Assembly (NCBI GenBank): GCA_016188005.1
Contig: JACPIQ010000063.1
Coordinates: 23,843-87,842, forward strand
Source of the DNA: Candidatus Rokuibacteriota bacterium
GTDB lineage: Bacteria > Methylomirabilota > Methylomirabilia > Rokubacteriales > CSP1-6
Reading direction: 5' to 3'
Length of the DNA: 64,000 bases
Shown here: positions 1 through 10,117 of the stretch, one piece after another
Numbering within the stretch: the first letter of the stretch is position 1
How the letters are laid out: each line of letters starts with the position of its first letter
Position numbers and translations under genes: made by a program
The notes under the pieces: model-generated
What the model was told of the DNA's origin: nothing
Seen by the model: the letters and a program-made list of their open reading frames with translations, nothing else
Database searches by the model: none

Positions 1-913
1 CCACCCGCGTGAGCTTGGGGATGATCTCGAGATGCCAGTGGAAGTGGTCGAGCGCCCCCGCCCTCAGCGGCGCGCTGTGGAGCATGTAGTTGAAGGGCGG
101 ATCCCCGAGGACCCGCCCCATTCGCCGCAGGATCTCTCCCAGGAGCCGCGCCAGCGGGCCGAGGTCGCGGACCTCCGTCTCCTCGAAGCGGGAGCGATGC
201 CCGGCAGGCAGGATCCAGGTCTCGAAGGGCAGGCGCGGGGCGAAGGGCGCCAGGGCCACGAAGCCATCGCTCTCGACGATGATGCGCCCACCTGAGCGGC
301 GCTCCTGCCGGATGATGTCGCACCAGATGCAGCGCTTCTTGAGGCGGAAGTGCCGCTCCGCCCCCTCGATCTCCTCCGTCACCATGGCGGGCACGATGGG
401 GGTGGCGATCAGCTGGGAGTGGGGATGCGCGAGGGAGGCCCCGGCGGCCTCCCCGTGATTCTTGAAGACCATCACGTAGCGAAACCGGCTGTCCTTGCCG
501 AGGTCCCGCATGCGCTCGCGATAGGCCCAGAGCACATCGGCGACCGTGGCCTCCGGCAGGCTGGCGAGCGCGGCCCCATGGTCCGGCGTCTCGATGATCA
601 CCTCGTGGGCACCCACTCCGCTCATCCGATCGTAGAGGCCTTCCCCGGCGGGCTCCAGCTCCCCCTCGATGCGGAGCGCCGGGAACTTGTTGGGGACGAC
701 CCGCACGCTCCAGCCGGGCTGGTTGGGCCGGCTGCCGGGGCTGCGGACCGCGAGGATCTCGGCCGGGGTATGCCCCTCCTGCCCCGGACAGAACACGCAG
801 ACGCCCCCCACACGCTGGACCGGCTGCGGCGCGAAGTCCGAGGGGCGCCGCGCGCGCTCCGTGGAGATGATGACCCAGCGCCCCACCACCGGGTCCTTGC
901 GGAGCTCAGCCAT
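1..913 (-). CDS. galT: Galactose-1-phosphate uridylyltransferase (C-terminus off window)
   Basis: Leloir-pathway enzyme of the HIT superfamily that exchanges UMP between UDP-glucose and galactose-1-phosphate. The frame opens with an ATG at 911-913 and stays open to the window edge, so the C-terminus is missing. The N-terminus MAELRKDPVVGRWVII, a zinc-site-like CVFCPGQE, the segment NQPGWSVRVVPNKFPAL, and HPHSQL followed by CIWCDII are typical of bacterial GalT. The start overlaps the gpsA stop (906-908) by 8 bases, so it is translated as the last visible gene of the long minus-strand operon. Confidence 0.9.
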   Translation of the reverse strand, partial: MAELRKDPVVGRWVIISTERARRPSDFAPQPVQRVGGVCVFCPGQEGHTPAEILAVRSPGSRPNQPGWSVRVVPNKFPALRIEGELEPAGEGLYDRMSGVGAHEVIIETPDHGAALASLPEATVADVLWAYRERMRDLGKDSRFRYVMVFKNHGEAAGASLAHPHSQLIATPIVPAMVTEEIEGAERHFRLKKRCIWCDIIRQERRSGGRIIVESDGFVALAPFAPRLPFETWILPAGHRSRFEETEVRDLGPLARLLGEILRRMGRVLGDPPFNYMLHSAPLRAGALDHFHWHLEIIPKLTRV

Positions 914-1913
914 CGTCCCCCTCGTCCTCCGCCTGGAGCGAGCGAGCCAGGAGCCCGGCCAGGGCGCGGGCCGCCGGAGTACCGCCATGGAGCACCGAAG
1001 CCACTGCCTCGCAGATCGGCATGCTCACTTTGGCTTCCGCCGCGAGACGGAGGGCCGAGGCGACCGTCCGCGCCCCTTCGGCCACGCTCCGGGTGCTCCC
1101 CTCGACCTCAGCCAGGCTCTTGCCGCGCCCCACCTCCAGGCCCAGCGCCCGGTTCCGGCTGAGCGTGCCCGTGGCGGTGAGGACGAGGTCGCCAAGGCCG
1201 GCCAGGCCGAGAAAGGTGCGCGCGGAGGCCCCGAAGGCCACGCCGAGGCGCACGATCTCGGCCAGACCGCGCGTGACCAGCGCCGCCCGCGCGTTCTCGC
1301 CCAGGTAGAGGCTGTCGGACAGCCCAGCGGCGATGGCCACCACGTTCTTCAGGGCCCCGGCCAGCTCGACGCCGATGACGTCTCGATTCGTGTAGAGCCT
1401 GAACTCAGGAGAGGCAAGTTCCTGCTGGACAAAGCGTGCCACCTGCCGGTCCCCAGAGGCGACGACGAGTGCCGTCGGCAGCCCCAGCGCGACCTCGCGC
1501 GCGAAGGACGGACCCGAGAGGACCGCGACGGGCGAGCCGGGCAGGATCTCCCCGAGGAGCTGGGAGACGCGGAGTCCCCGATCGGGCTCGAGCCCCTTGG
1601 TGGCCGAGACGACGATGGCCCCCCGCGGCACGACCGTGCCCAGCCTCGCCATCACCGCCCGCAGGAACTGCGACGGCACGGCAACGATCACGATGCTGGC
1701 GCCGCCGAGGGCCTCGCCGCCCTCGGAGGTCGCCAGGATGCCGGGGGGAAGGGCGATACCGGGCAGGTACCGGGGATTCCGCGCTCGCTCCCGTAGCTCG
1801 CGGGCGAGAGCGGGATCGCGCGCCCAGAGCCGGGGACTGAGACCCCGGCGGGCGAGGTGGATGGCCAGCGCCGTCCCCCAGCTCCCGGCGCCGATGATGC
1901 CGACCGCGCTCAT
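906..1913 (-). CDS. gpsA: Glycerol-3-phosphate dehydrogenase [NAD(P)+]
   Basis: Cytosolic enzyme reducing dihydroxyacetone phosphate to sn-glycerol-3-phosphate for phospholipid synthesis. At 335 aa it has normal length. The N-terminal Rossmann motif GIIGAGSWGTALA is followed by the substrate-domain signatures SATKGLEP and ELAGALKNVVAIAAG, whose lysine is the family's catalytic residue. It lies between plsY and galT on the same strand. Together with plsY and pgsA it forms a phospholipid group: GpsA makes G3P, PlsY acylates it and PgsA uses G3P for phosphatidylglycerol. Confidence 0.96.
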   Translation of the reverse strand: MSAVGIIGAGSWGTALAIHLARRGLSPRLWARDPALARELRERARNPRYLPGIALPPGILATSEGGEALGGASIVIVAVPSQFLRAVMARLGTVVPRGAIVVSATKGLEPDRGLRVSQLLGEILPGSPVAVLSGPSFAREVALGLPTALVVASGDRQVARFVQQELASPEFRLYTNRDVIGVELAGALKNVVAIAAGLSDSLYLGENARAALVTRGLAEIVRLGVAFGASARTFLGLAGLGDLVLTATGTLSRNRALGLEVGRGKSLAEVEGSTRSVAEGARTVASALRLAAEAKVSMPICEAVASVLHGGTPAARALAGLLARSLQAEDEGDDG

Positions 1914-1926
1914 GCCCTCCCGCCGC

Positions 1927-2523
1927 TCATGCCGCAGGCGCCCGCGCTCCCAGCCGCGACTCCGTCCCCTGCATCAGCCGGTGGAGGTTCTCGCGATGGC
2001 GAACGAGGATCATGGCCGCCGCCGCGCCGGCCGCGGAGGCGGACTGCCACGGATAGCCGAGCAGCGCCACTCCCAGCGGCAGGCCGAGGCAGGCCAGCAT
2101 GGAGGCCAGCGAGACGTAGCGGAAGGAGGCCACCAGCGCCACCCAGACGGCCGCCGAGGGAACGATGGCCCAGGGCGCCAGCGCCAGGAAGGCTCCGAGC
2201 CCCGTGGCCACGCCCTTCCCGCCGCGGAAGCGGAGAAAGGGTGACCAGCAATTGCCCACCACGGCGAGAACGGCGCCCGCGGCCTGCCAGGCCGGGTGCG
2301 CGCCGAGCGCGCCGGCCACGGCCACCGCCGCGTAGCCCTTCACGACATCACCGAGGAGGGTGACGATGCCGGCCGCCGCTCCCAGGGTGCGGAGGACGTT
2401 GGTGGCGCCGATGTTGCCGCTGCCCCGGCGGCGGATGTCCCCCCCTCCCGCCGCGCGCGCGACGAGCACACCCACGGGAATGGCGCCGATGAGATAGGCC
2501 AGGAGCGCGCCGAGCACCCTCAT
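1927..2523 (-). CDS. plsY: Acyl-phosphate:glycerol-3-phosphate acyltransferase
   Basis: Integral-membrane enzyme that transfers an acyl chain from acyl-phosphate to G3P, giving lysophosphatidic acid. The 198-aa protein carries the family motifs GSGNIGATNVLRTLG and FRGGKGVATGLGAF in a strongly hydrophobic multi-pass frame. I chose the ATG at 2521-2523 because it makes an ATGA overlap with the pgsA stop, the pattern used throughout this operon, and because MRVLGALLAYLIGAIPVG is a typical PlsY N-terminus. The frame is open further upstream, but there it only mirrors pgsA. Confidence 0.95.
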   Translation of the reverse strand: MRVLGALLAYLIGAIPVGVLVARAAGGGDIRRRGSGNIGATNVLRTLGAAAGIVTLLGDVVKGYAAVAVAGALGAHPAWQAAGAVLAVVGNCWSPFLRFRGGKGVATGLGAFLALAPWAIVPSAAVWVALVASFRYVSLASMLACLGLPLGVALLGYPWQSASAAGAAAAMILVRHRENLHRLMQGTESRLGARAPAA

Positions 2524-3095
2524 GGCCAGCGCTCCTGATCCTTGACCAGCACCCCCGGGCCCGTCTTGAGGAAGAAGCCGTAGAAGTAGTGGCCGCCGGA
2601 GACCACGGTCACGGCCAGCGCCAGCCAGATTGCGACGGTCGAGAGCAGGTGGAAGGGGACCACGTCCGCCGGCAGGCCCTTCTCGAGGATCAGGATGGTG
2701 ATGGCCACGTACTGGGTGACGGTCTTCCACTTCCCGAGCCGGGAGGCCGCCACGATGATGCCCATGGACAGCGCCACCCCGCGCAGCCCGGTCACTGCCA
2801 GCTCGCGCCCGATGATCACGACGGCCACCCAGGCCGCCACCATCTCCACCTGGACGAGCGAGACGAGGGCGGCGGCCACCAGGAGCTTGTCGGCCACGGG
2901 ATCGAGCAGCGTGCCGAGCCGCGTCACCTGGTTCCAGCGGCGGGCCATGCTCCCGTCCAGCCAGTCGGTGAACGCGGCCGCCACGAAGATGACGGCCGCG
3001 ATCAGCACGCTGACCCGCTCGGAGGAGATGAGGAAGACGATGAGCAGCGGGACGAGCACGATGCGGACCAGGGTGAGCGCGATGGGGATGTTCAC
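2520..3095 (-). CDS. pgsA: CDP-diacylglycerol-glycerol-3-phosphate 3-phosphatidyltransferase
   Basis: Membrane CDP-alcohol phosphotransferase committing CDP-diacylglycerol to phosphatidylglycerol phosphate. The 191-aa protein starts VNIPIALTLVRIVLVPLL and contains the CDP-OH-P signature (DGSMARRWN, then GTLLDPVADK) that binds the metal and the CDP moiety. The start is a GTG at 3093-3095 forming a GTGA overlap with the comB stop. Hydrophobic helices fill the rest. The overlaps at both ends imply coupled translation comB-pgsA-plsY. Confidence 0.94.
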   Translation of the reverse strand: MNIPIALTLVRIVLVPLLIVFLISSERVSVLIAAVIFVAAAFTDWLDGSMARRWNQVTRLGTLLDPVADKLLVAAALVSLVQVEMVAAWVAVVIIGRELAVTGLRGVALSMGIIVAASRLGKWKTVTQYVAITILILEKGLPADVVPFHLLSTVAIWLALAVTVVSGGHYFYGFFLKTGPGVLVKDQERWP

Positions 3096-3859
3096 GGCAG
3101 CCCCGCCCCGCGGCCCATCACCACACCCGGCACGATGGCGCCGTCCTCGAACACCGGCACCTCGTCCACCGTGGACAGCGCCAGGCACGCCCAGAGGTCC
3201 TCCGAGCGGCCGGCGCGCGCCAGCGTCCGCGCCCACGTGGCGTCCTCCAGGAGCGCGCCGAGGCGGCCCGCGTAATGCGCGCTGAGGCGCCAGGCCGCCA
3301 CCGCCGCATCGGAGACCTCCACGGTCCCGCCGGCGCGCCCCACCTCTGCCGTGATGCGCTCCACGAGGATCCCCGCGCACACCGCATCCTCCAGGGAGAA
3401 GGCCCCCTGCTCGCCGGCGCAGAGCACGGTGGCATCCCGTCCCTGCCCGAGCGCCCAGCGGGCCACGGCCTCCACGTTCGTCAGCGCAGCCACGGCCACC
3501 GCGGCGGCGCCGCGCGCCGCCAGGATGGCGGCGGTGCCGTTGGTGGTGGTCAGCACGAGGGTGCGGCCCCGCACGCGCTCGGCCGTGTACTCGAGGGGGG
3601 AGTTCCCGAGATCGAAGCCCACGATGGGGTCCCCCCCCCGCTCGCCCGCCAGCAGCACCTCCCCCGGCGGACGGCCACCGGCGCCGAGCTGCGCCCACGC
3701 GGCGGCCGCATCGGGGACGGGGATCACCCGCCGGCAGCCCGCCGCGCAGGCCGCGATCACCGTCGTCGTCGCCCGCATCACGTCCACGACGACCGCTGCG
3801 CGCCCCGACAGGTCGAGGCCCGCGAACTCGGCCGGGCTCAGCGCGACGTGCAGGTGCAT
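3092..3859 (-). CDS. comB: ComB-family 2-phosphosulfolactate phosphatase-like protein
   Basis: Member of the ComB family, named for phosphosulfolactate phosphatase of coenzyme M synthesis in methanogens. The family is widespread in bacteria that lack coenzyme M, where its substrate is often unknown. The 255-aa protein shows VVVDVMRATTTVIAA, FDLGNSPLEY and LTTTNGTAAI, the conserved ComB blocks. No other coenzyme M genes are in the window, so a phosphatase of unknown substrate is the safer reading. It follows argG by 18 bases and overlaps pgsA by GTGA. Confidence 0.8.
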   Translation of the reverse strand: MHLHVALSPAEFAGLDLSGRAAVVVDVMRATTTVIAACAAGCRRVIPVPDAAAAWAQLGAGGRPPGEVLLAGERGGDPIVGFDLGNSPLEYTAERVRGRTLVLTTTNGTAAILAARGAAAVAVAALTNVEAVARWALGQGRDATVLCAGEQGAFSLEDAVCAGILVERITAEVGRAGGTVEVSDAAVAAWRLSAHYAGRLGALLEDATWARTLARAGRSEDLWACLALSTVDEVPVFEDGAIVPGVVMGRGAGLP

Positions 3860-3877
3860 GGGGGGCGCCGGTCCCCC

Positions 3878-5086
3878 TCAGCGGGCGCGGTCGCGGAGCG
3901 CGCGGATCTTCAGCCGCAGGGCGCTCAGGCTGATGAAGCCTTCGGCGTCCTTCTGCCGGTAGACCCGGTCGGCCTCGAAGGTCACGAAATCCGTCCGGTA
4001 GAGCGAGCGCGGCGAGCGGCGGCCCGCCACCGTGATGGTCCCCTTGTAGAGCTTGAGCCGCACGGTGCCGGTCACGTCCTTCTGGATGGCGTCCATCAGC
4101 GTCTGCAGTGCCTCCCGCTCCGGGGCGAACCAGAAGCCGTAGTAGATCATCTCGGCGTAGCGCGGGATGAGCGAGTCGCGCAGATGCAGGGCCTCGCGGT
4201 CCAGCGTGAGCGACTCCAGCGCGCGGTGCGCCGCCTGCAGGATGGTGCCGCCGGGGGTCTCGTAGACGCCGCGCGACTTCATCCCCACGTACCGGTTCTC
4301 CACCAGGTCCACGCGCCCGACGCCGTGCTCCCCCCCCAGCCGGTTCAGCCGCTCGAGCAGCGCCACGGGCGGCAGGCGCTGGCCGTCCACCGCCACCGGA
4401 TCGCCGGCCTCGTACTCGAGCTCCACGTAGACCGGCACGTCGGGCGCCGACTCCGGGGAGCTGGTCAGGAGGAACATCTTCGGCGGCGGCTCGGCCCAGG
4501 GGTCCTCGAGGATCCCGCCCTCGTAGGAGATGTGGAAGAGGTTGCGGTCGGTGGAGTACGGGCGCTCGGCGGTCACCGGCACCGGGATGTCGTGGCGCCG
4601 CGCGAACTCCATGAGCGCCGTGCGCGAGTCCAGGTCCCATTCCCGCCACGGCGCGATCACGGTCAGCTCGGGGGCGAGCGCCGCGTACGTCAGCTCGAAG
4701 CGCACCTGGTCATTGCCCTTGCCGGTGGCGCCGTGGCTCACGGCGTCGGCGCCCGCCTCGCGCGCCACCGCCACCTGCGCCTTGGCGATGAGGGGGCGCG
4801 CGATGGAGGTGCCCATGAGGTAGGCGCCCTCGTACATCGCGTCGGCGCGCAGCATCGGGAAGATGAAGTCCCGGACGAACTCCTCGCGCAGGTCCAGGAT
4901 GTGGACCGCCGAGGCGCCCGTGCGGAGCGCCTTCTCGCGGACCGGGATCAGCTCCTCCCCCTGCCCCAGGTCGGCGCAGTAGGCCACGACCTCGCAGCGA
5001 TAGGTCTCGATGAGCCAGCGGAGGATGACGGAGGTGTCGAGCCCCCCCGAGTACGCCAGCACGACTCGCTTCACGGGTGTGTTCAT
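3878..5086 (-). CDS. argG: Argininosuccinate synthase
   Basis: Cytosolic ATP-dependent condensation of citrulline and aspartate, the penultimate arginine step. The 402-aa product starts [20 protein letters not shown], with the PP-loop SGGLDTS binding ATP near the N-terminus, and contains [15 protein letters not shown] and YETPGGTIL, all normal for ArgG. The ATG at 5084-5086 lies 11 bases after the argF stop. It belongs to the argB-argD-argF-argG run. No argH was seen in the window. Confidence 0.97.
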   Translation of the reverse strand: MNTPVKRVVLAYSGGLDTSVILRWLIETYRCEVVAYCADLGQGEELIPVREKALRTGASAVHILDLREEFVRDFIFPMLRADAMYEGAYLMGTSIARPLIAKAQVAVAREAGADAVSHGATGKGNDQVRFELTYAALAPELTVIAPWREWDLDSRTALMEFARRHDIPVPVTAERPYSTDRNLFHISYEGGILEDPWAEPPPKMFLLTSSPESAPDVPVYVELEYEAGDPVAVDGQRLPPVALLERLNRLGGEHGVGRVDLVENRYVGMKSRGVYETPGGTILQAAHRALESLTLDREALHLRDSLIPRYAEMIYYGFWFAPEREALQTLMDAIQKDVTGTVRLKLYKGTITVAGRRSPRSLYRTDFVTFEADRVYRQKDAEGFISLSALRLKIRALRDRAR

Positions 5087-5097
5087 GGCTCCTCGCG

Positions 5098-6009
5098 CTA
5101 TCCGTGGCCCAGGAGGTGCAGGATGATGCCCTTCTGGGCGTGAAGCCGGTTCTCCGCCTGGTCCAGGACGACGCTCTGGGGTCCGTCGAGGACCGCGTCC
5201 GTGATCTCCTCCCCGCGATGCGCCGGCAGGCAGTGCATGACGAGGGCCTGCCTGCCCGCGAAGCGGAGCAGGGTGTCGTTGACCTGGTAGCGCTGGAAGA
5301 CCTCCTGCCGCCGCTCGCGCTCCTGCTCCTGTCCCATGCTGATCCACACGTCGGTGTAGACGACGTCCGCCCCCTCGACGGCCTCGCGAGGCTCCACCGT
5401 CAGCGTGACGCGCCCGCCGAGCGCCCGGCAGGCATCCACCACCGCCGGCTGCGGCTCGTAGCCCGGCGGCGTGCAGACGGTCACGGCGGTGCCGGTCAGC
5501 GCCGCCAGCAGGAGCACGGAGTGGCAGACGTTGTTGCCGTCGCCCACCCAGGCCAGCCGTGTCCGGGAGAGGTCGAGCCCCCGCTCCCAGAGCGTGAAGA
5601 AGTCGGCCATGGCCTGACAGGGGTGCTCGAGATCCGACAGCCCGTTGATCACCGGCACGGCGGCGTGGCGGGCCAGCTCCTCGACCGCCTCGTGGGCGAA
5701 GACGCGGGCGGTGATGATGTCCACCCAGCGGGAGAGGTTCCGCGCGACATCCGGCACCGTCTCGCGCGTCCCGAAGCCGATCTCCTGGCCCGACAGATAC
5801 ACGGCCGACCCGCCGAGCTGGAACATGCCGACCTCGAAGGTGACGCGAGTCCGGAGCGAGGGCTTCTCGAAGATGAGCGCCATGCTGCGCCCGGCGAGCG
5901 GTGCCCCGCCGGCCCGCGCCCGCTGCCGCTGCTTGAGCTCGGCCGTCAGGCGGAAGAGGCGCTGGACCTCGTCCCGCTCGAGGTCGCGGATGGAGAGGAA
6001 GTGCTTCAC
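5098..6009 (-). CDS. argF: Ornithine carbamoyltransferase
   Basis: Forms citrulline from ornithine and carbamoyl phosphate. The 303-aa protein carries the carbamoyl-phosphate loop [11 protein letters not shown] (residues about 53-63; SxRTR type), [14 protein letters not shown], and the ornithine-binding/catalytic [11 protein letters not shown] near the C-terminus. It starts at a GTG (6007-6009) that forms a GTGA overlap with the argD stop, so the two genes should be translationally coupled. Confidence 0.96.
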   Translation of the reverse strand: MKHFLSIRDLERDEVQRLFRLTAELKQRQRARAGGAPLAGRSMALIFEKPSLRTRVTFEVGMFQLGGSAVYLSGQEIGFGTRETVPDVARNLSRWVDIITARVFAHEAVEELARHAAVPVINGLSDLEHPCQAMADFFTLWERGLDLSRTRLAWVGDGNNVCHSVLLLAALTGTAVTVCTPPGYEPQPAVVDACRALGGRVTLTVEPREAVEGADVVYTDVWISMGQEQERERRQEVFQRYQVNDTLLRFAGRQALVMHCLPAHRGEEITDAVLDGPQSVVLDQAENRLHAQKGIILHLLGHG

Positions 6010-7205
6010 CGCCTGAGCGCCCCCAGCGCCTCGCCGACGATGTCCACGGCCCGCGCCGCGTCGGCCTCCCCGACGACGAGCGGCGGGGCCATGCGGAGCG
6101 TGTTCTCCCCGGCGGTGAGGACCAGGAGCCCCCGCTCGCGGCAGGCGGTCACGACGTCTCCCACGGGCGGCGTCAGATCCACGCCCACCAGGAGCCCGCG
6201 CCCCCGCACGGCCCGGATCATCTCGGGCTGGCGCGCGCGCAGCGCCTCGAGCCGCTCGAGCAGGAGGCGTCCCAGGCGAGCGGCCCGCTCGGGGAGCCGC
6301 TCCTCGAGCATCGTGCCGAGCACGGTCAGCCCCACCGCCGTGGCGAGCGGGTTGCCGCCGAAGGTGGTGCCGTGGCTGCCGGGGGTGAAGACCTGCGCCA
6401 CCTCCTCCGTCGCCAGCGTGGCCCCGATGGGGACACCGTTGGCAAGCGCCTTGGCCAGCGTCATGATGTCGGGCACGATCCCCGCATGCTCGTGGCACCA
6501 GAGCCGGCCCGTCCGGCCCATGCCGGTCTGGATCTCGTCGAGGATCAGCGCGATGCCGGCCTCGTCGCAGAGCTTCCGCACGCCCGGCAGGTAGCCATCG
6601 CCGGGGATGTTCACGCCTCCCTCGCCCTGGATGGGCTCCACGAGCACGCCGGCCGTGCGGCTGTCGATGGCCCGCTCGAGGGCCTTGAGGTCGTCGAAGG
6701 GGACGTACTTGAAGCCACCCGGGAGCGGCTCGAAGCCGTGGTGGTACTTCTCCTGAGCCGTGGCCGTCACCGTGGCGAGCGTGCGGCCGTGAAACCCTCC
6801 CCGCATGCTGATGATGTCGCCGCGGTCGCTGCCGCCATGGGTCTTGGCCCACTTGCGGGCGAGCTTGATCGCGGTCTCGTTGGCCTCGGCCCCCGAGTTG
6901 GAGAAGAAGACGCGGTCGGCGAAGGAGTGCTCGCAGAGGAGCTTGGCGAGATGGATCTGCTGTGGGATGTGGAAGTAGTTCGAGACGTGGAGCAGCGCCG
7001 TGGCCTGCTCCCGCATGGTCCCCACCACCCGCGGGTGGGAGTGCCCCAGCGCCGTCACCGCGATGCCGCCGGTGAAGTCGAGGTACTCCCTGCCGTCGGT
7101 GTCCCAGACGCGCACCCCCTCGCCGCGCACCAGGGCCACGGGGTACCGCTTGGCGAACGTCATGAGGTGCTTGTCGGACCACTCCAGCAGCTGCTTGGTG
7201 TCCAC
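6006..7205 (-). CDS. argD: Acetylornithine aminotransferase
   Basis: PLP-dependent aminotransferase converting N-acetylglutamate semialdehyde to N-acetylornithine. Recognisable blocks are [32 protein letters not shown] and the PLP-lysine stretch [13 protein letters not shown]. Two GTG starts are possible. The one at 7203-7205 gives [15 protein letters not shown], a normal ArgD N-terminus, and has a GGAGG-type ribosome site just upstream. The other, at 7254-7256, would add 17 residues and a GTGA overlap with argB. I prefer the first but cannot exclude the second. Confidence 0.93.
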   Translation of the reverse strand: MDTKQLLEWSDKHLMTFAKRYPVALVRGEGVRVWDTDGREYLDFTGGIAVTALGHSHPRVVGTMREQATALLHVSNYFHIPQQIHLAKLLCEHSFADRVFFSNSGAEANETAIKLARKWAKTHGGSDRGDIISMRGGFHGRTLATVTATAQEKYHHGFEPLPGGFKYVPFDDLKALERAIDSRTAGVLVEPIQGEGGVNIPGDGYLPGVRKLCDEAGIALILDEIQTGMGRTGRLWCHEHAGIVPDIMTLAKALANGVPIGATLATEEVAQVFTPGSHGTTFGGNPLATAVGLTVLGTMLEERLPERAARLGRLLLERLEALRARQPEMIRAVRGRGLLVGVDLTPPVGDVVTACRERGLLVLTAGENTLRMAPPLVVGEADAARAVDIVGEALGALRR

Positions 7206-7252
7206 GGGGCTCCCTCCGGCTTCCTTCCTCGCGTCGCGCGGCGCGGCCCGCC

Positions 7253-8134
7253 TCACAGGACGATCTCGGTGCCGATCCCCTCCCGGGTGAAGATCTCCAG
7301 CAGCAGCGCATGGGGGACGCGGCCGTCGATGATGTGCGCCTTGGCCGCCCCGCCCCGGAGCGCCGTCAGCGCCGATTCCACCTTGGGGAGCATGCCGCCC
7401 TCGATCACACCGGCCTTGATGAGCCGCTCGGCCTCCTGCCGGGTGAGCGTCGAGATCAGCGCGCCGTCCTCGCCCGCGATGCCCTTGACGTCCGTCAGGT
7501 GGACCAGCTTCTCGGCGCGCAGCGCCGCCGCCACCTCGCCGGCCACGAGGTCGGCGTTGATGTTGTAGGTCTCGCCCCCGGCCCCGACGCCCACCGGCGC
7601 GAGCACCGGGATGAGGCCGTTGTCCTCGAGCAGGGCGAGCACCTCGGGGTCGATGGCCACGACCTCGCCCACCAGCCCGATGTCCACGAGCCCCCCGTCG
7701 GGACCCCGGTGCATCCGCTTCCGCGCCCGGATCAGGTTGCCGTCCTTGCCCGACAGCCCCACCGCCCGGCCGCCGTGCAGGTTGATGAGCGCCACGATCT
7801 CCTTGTTGATCTTGCCCACGAGCACCATCTCGACGATCTCGACGGTCTCGGCGTCCGTGACGCGCATGCCGCCCACGAACTCGGGCTCCTTGCCCAGCCG
7901 CTTCATGAGCGCGCCGATCTGCGGCCCGCCGCCGTGCACGATGACCGGGCGGATCCCGACGAGGCGCAGCAGCAGCACGTCCCGGGCGAACTGTTCCTTC
8001 AGCGGCCCCTGCTCCATGGCCGCGCCCCCGTACTTGATGACGACGCTCTTGCCCTGGAAGGCGCGGATGTACGGCAGGGCCTCGAGGAGGATCTCGGCCT
8101 TCTCGATGATGCCGGCCATCGCGGATGCGGGCAT
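7253..8134 (-). CDS. argB: Acetylglutamate kinase
   Basis: Phosphorylates N-acetylglutamate, the second arginine step and usually the arginine-sensitive one. The 293-aa protein has the amino-acid-kinase motifs [10 protein letters not shown] (residues about 30-39), [18 protein letters not shown] and [17 protein letters not shown] sequence lies 9 bases before the ATG at 8132-8134. A second in-frame ATG lies five codons downstream. It is the first arg gene in the run, separated from hslU by 17 bases. Confidence 0.96.
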   Translation of the reverse strand: MPASAMAGIIEKAEILLEALPYIRAFQGKSVVIKYGGAAMEQGPLKEQFARDVLLLRLVGIRPVIVHGGGPQIGALMKRLGKEPEFVGGMRVTDAETVEIVEMVLVGKINKEIVALINLHGGRAVGLSGKDGNLIRARKRMHRGPDGGLVDIGLVGEVVAIDPEVLALLEDNGLIPVLAPVGVGAGGETYNINADLVAGEVAAALRAEKLVHLTDVKGIAGEDGALISTLTRQEAERLIKAGVIEGGMLPKVESALTALRGGAAKAHIIDGRVPHALLLEIFTREGIGTEIVL

Positions 8135-8151
8135 GGGCGTCGCCCTCCCGC

Positions 8152-9504
8152 CTAGAGGATGTACCGCGAGAGGTCCTCGTCCTCGAGGACCTCGGCCAGC
8201 CGCGCGTGGACCTGGGCCCCGTCGAGCACGACCTCCTTGCCGGCCATGTCCGGGGCCGAGAACGAGATCTCGTCCAGGAGCCGCTCCATGATCGTGTAGA
8301 GCCGCCGCGCCCCGATGTTCTCCGTCCGCTGGTTCACCAGGGAGGCGATCTCGGCCACGGCCTCCACGGCGTCGCCGGTGAAGCGGAGCGACACGCCCTC
8401 CGTCTTCAGCAGCTCCACGTACTGCCGGGTGAGCGCATTCTCCGGCTCGCTCAGAATGCGGACAAAGTCCTCCCGCGTCAAGGGCTCCAGCTCGACGCGG
8501 ATGGGGAAGCGGCCCTGTAGCTCCGGGATCAGGTCGGAGGGCTTCGCCACGTGGAAGGCCCCGGCCGCGATGAACAGGATATGGTCGGTGCGCACCATCC
8601 CGTACTTGGTGGCGACCGTCGAGCCCTCCACGATGGGCAAGAGGTCCCGCTGGACCCCCTCCCGGGAGACGTCGGGCCCGTGTCCTCCCTCGCGCCCGGC
8701 GATCTTGTCCAGCTCGTCCAGGAAGATGATCCCGGAGTCCTCGACGCGCACGATGGCCTGGGCCACGGCCTCCTCCGCGTCCACGAGCTTCTGCGCCTCC
8801 TCCTGCTCGAGGAACCGGCGGGCCTCCCCGATCCGGAGCCGGCGCCGGCGCGTGCGCCCGGGGAGGATGTGCGACAGCATGTCCTTCAGGTTGATGCCGA
8901 CCTCCTCCATGCCCTGCCCCGAGAAGACCTGGAGCATGGGATTGGACTGGTCGGAGACGTCCATCTCGATGACGCGCTCGTCGAGCTTGCCGGCGCGCAG
9001 CTGCGCCCGGAGCTTCTCCCGCGTGGCGTCGCGGGAGGCCTCGTGCGAGACCTCCTCGAGCGTGCTGCTGCTGAAGGCCTCGCCGGGTCGCCGCGGCAGC
9101 AGGAGGTCGAGCACCCGCTCCTCGGCCTGGGCCTCGGCCTTCTCCCGGACCGCGGCCGCCATCTCGGCCTTCACCATGGTCACCGACAGCTCCGTGATGT
9201 CGCGCACCATGGACTCCACGTCCCGGCCCACGTAGCCGACCTCCGTGTACTTGGAGGCCTCCACCTTGAGGAAAGGGGCCTGCGAGAGCTTGGCGAGCCG
9301 GCGGGCGATCTCGGTCTTCCCGACCCCCGTGGGCCCGATCATGATGATGTTCTTCGGGGCCACCTCGTCGCGGAGCCCCGGCGGCAGGTTCTGGCGCCGC
9401 CAGCGGTTCCTGAGCGCGATGGCCACGGCGCGCTTGGCCCGCTCCTGCCCGACGATGTACCGGTCCAGCTCGGCGACGATCTGGGCCGGCGTGAGCGCGT
9501 TCAT
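8152..9504 (-). CDS. hslU: ATP-dependent protease ATPase subunit HslU (ClpY)
   Basis: AAA+ unfoldase ring that feeds the HslV peptidase. The 450-aa product begins [20 protein letters not shown] and has Walker [14 protein letters not shown] (about residues 60-72), an intermediate I-domain, Walker [12 protein letters not shown], and the C-terminal [12 protein letters not shown] region. The length is normal. Its ATG (9502-9504) overlaps the TGA of a 21-codon repeat-derived mini-ORF lying between hslV and hslU, so the ancestral hslV-hslU junction has been split by a repeat copy. Confidence 0.97.
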   Translation of the reverse strand: MNALTPAQIVAELDRYIVGQERAKRAVAIALRNRWRRQNLPPGLRDEVAPKNIIMIGPTGVGKTEIARRLAKLSQAPFLKVEASKYTEVGYVGRDVESMVRDITELSVTMVKAEMAAAVREKAEAQAEERVLDLLLPRRPGEAFSSSTLEEVSHEASRDATREKLRAQLRAGKLDERVIEMDVSDQSNPMLQVFSGQGMEEVGINLKDMLSHILPGRTRRRRLRIGEARRFLEQEEAQKLVDAEEAVAQAIVRVEDSGIIFLDELDKIAGREGGHGPDVSREGVQRDLLPIVEGSTVATKYGMVRTDHILFIAAGAFHVAKPSDLIPELQGRFPIRVELEPLTREDFVRILSEPENALTRQYVELLKTEGVSLRFTGDAVEAVAEIASLVNQRTENIGARRLYTIMERLLDEISFSAPDMAGKEVVLDGAQVHARLAEVLEDEDLSRYIL

Positions 9505-9566
9505 TGAAGTCGCCTGAACGTGGAGGACCCCGCGTTGCGGTTGGGCCTCTTCGCGCAAGCGCTCAT
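9501..9566 (-). repeat. Single copy of the 66-bp AKRPNR repeat between hslV and hslU (also a 21-codon mini-ORF)
   Basis: On the minus strand these 66 bases read as an ATG-initiated 21-codon frame containing [14 protein letters not shown]. The ATG overlaps the hslV stop (ATGA at 9563-9566) and the TGA overlaps the hslU start (ATGA at 9501-9504). The same nucleotide core (gttgcggttgggcctcttcg on the plus strand) recurs in the hemL 5' region and upstream of pdxS. I read it as a mobile or amplified intergenic repeat rather than a functional peptide gene. A coupling peptide cannot be excluded. Confidence 0.8.
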
Positions 9567-10117
9567 TCGAGCACCTCGACGGTGATGTGATCGTTGGTGT
9601 AGACGCAGATGCCCGCCGCGATCCGGAGCGCCTGCTCGGCGACCTCCCGGGCATCCAGGCTCGAGTGCTTGCAGAGGGCGCGCGCGGCGGCCAGCGCATA
9701 GGGCCCGCCCGAGCCGATGCCGATCAGCCCGTCGTCGGGCTCGATCACGTCGCCCGTGCCCGAGACGATGAAGGACGACTCCCCGTCGGCCACCGCCAGC
9801 AGCGCCTCGAGGCGGCGCAGCACGCGGTCCAGCCGCCAGTCCTTGGCCAGCTCCACCGCCGCGCGCGGCAGGTTGCCGCGATGCTCGTCGAGCTTGGCCT
9901 CGAACTTGCCGAAGAGCGTGAAGGCGTCCGCCGCCGCGCCCGCGAAGCCCGCCAGCACCCGCCCGTGGTAGATCTTGCGGACCTTCCGCGCCGAGGCCTT
10001 GACGACCGTTTGGCCGATGGACACCTGCCCGTCGCCCCCGAGCGCCACTCCCCCCTGGTGCCGCACGCAGAGCACGGTGGTGGCGCGGACGCGCGCGCGG
10101 CCCTCCAGATCCTTCAT
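9563..10117 (-). CDS. hslV: ATP-dependent protease peptidase subunit HslV (ClpQ)
   Basis: Threonine peptidase of the HslUV protease. The 184-aa protein has the proteasome-beta-like sequence [21 protein letters not shown], in which the first Thr should be the N-terminal nucleophile, and later [21 protein letters not shown]. The chosen ATG (10115-10117) makes an ATGA overlap with the xerC stop but leaves about 12 residues before the Thr-Thr pair. A propeptide would therefore have to be removed, unlike E. coli HslV, where only Met precedes Thr. Confidence 0.95.
   Translation of the reverse strand: MKDLEGRARVRATTVLCVRHQGGVALGGDGQVSIGQTVVKASARKVRKIYHGRVLAGFAGAAADAFTLFGKFEAKLDEHRGNLPRAAVELAKDWRLDRVLRRLEALLAVADGESSFIVSGTGDVIEPDDGLIGIGSGGPYALAAARALCKHSSLDAREVAEQALRIAAGICVYTNDHITVEVLE

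Noticed and set aside
3092..3859. Coenzyme M biosynthesis
   Set aside because: Only a ComB-family protein is present; no comA, comC, comD or comE homologue is in the window.
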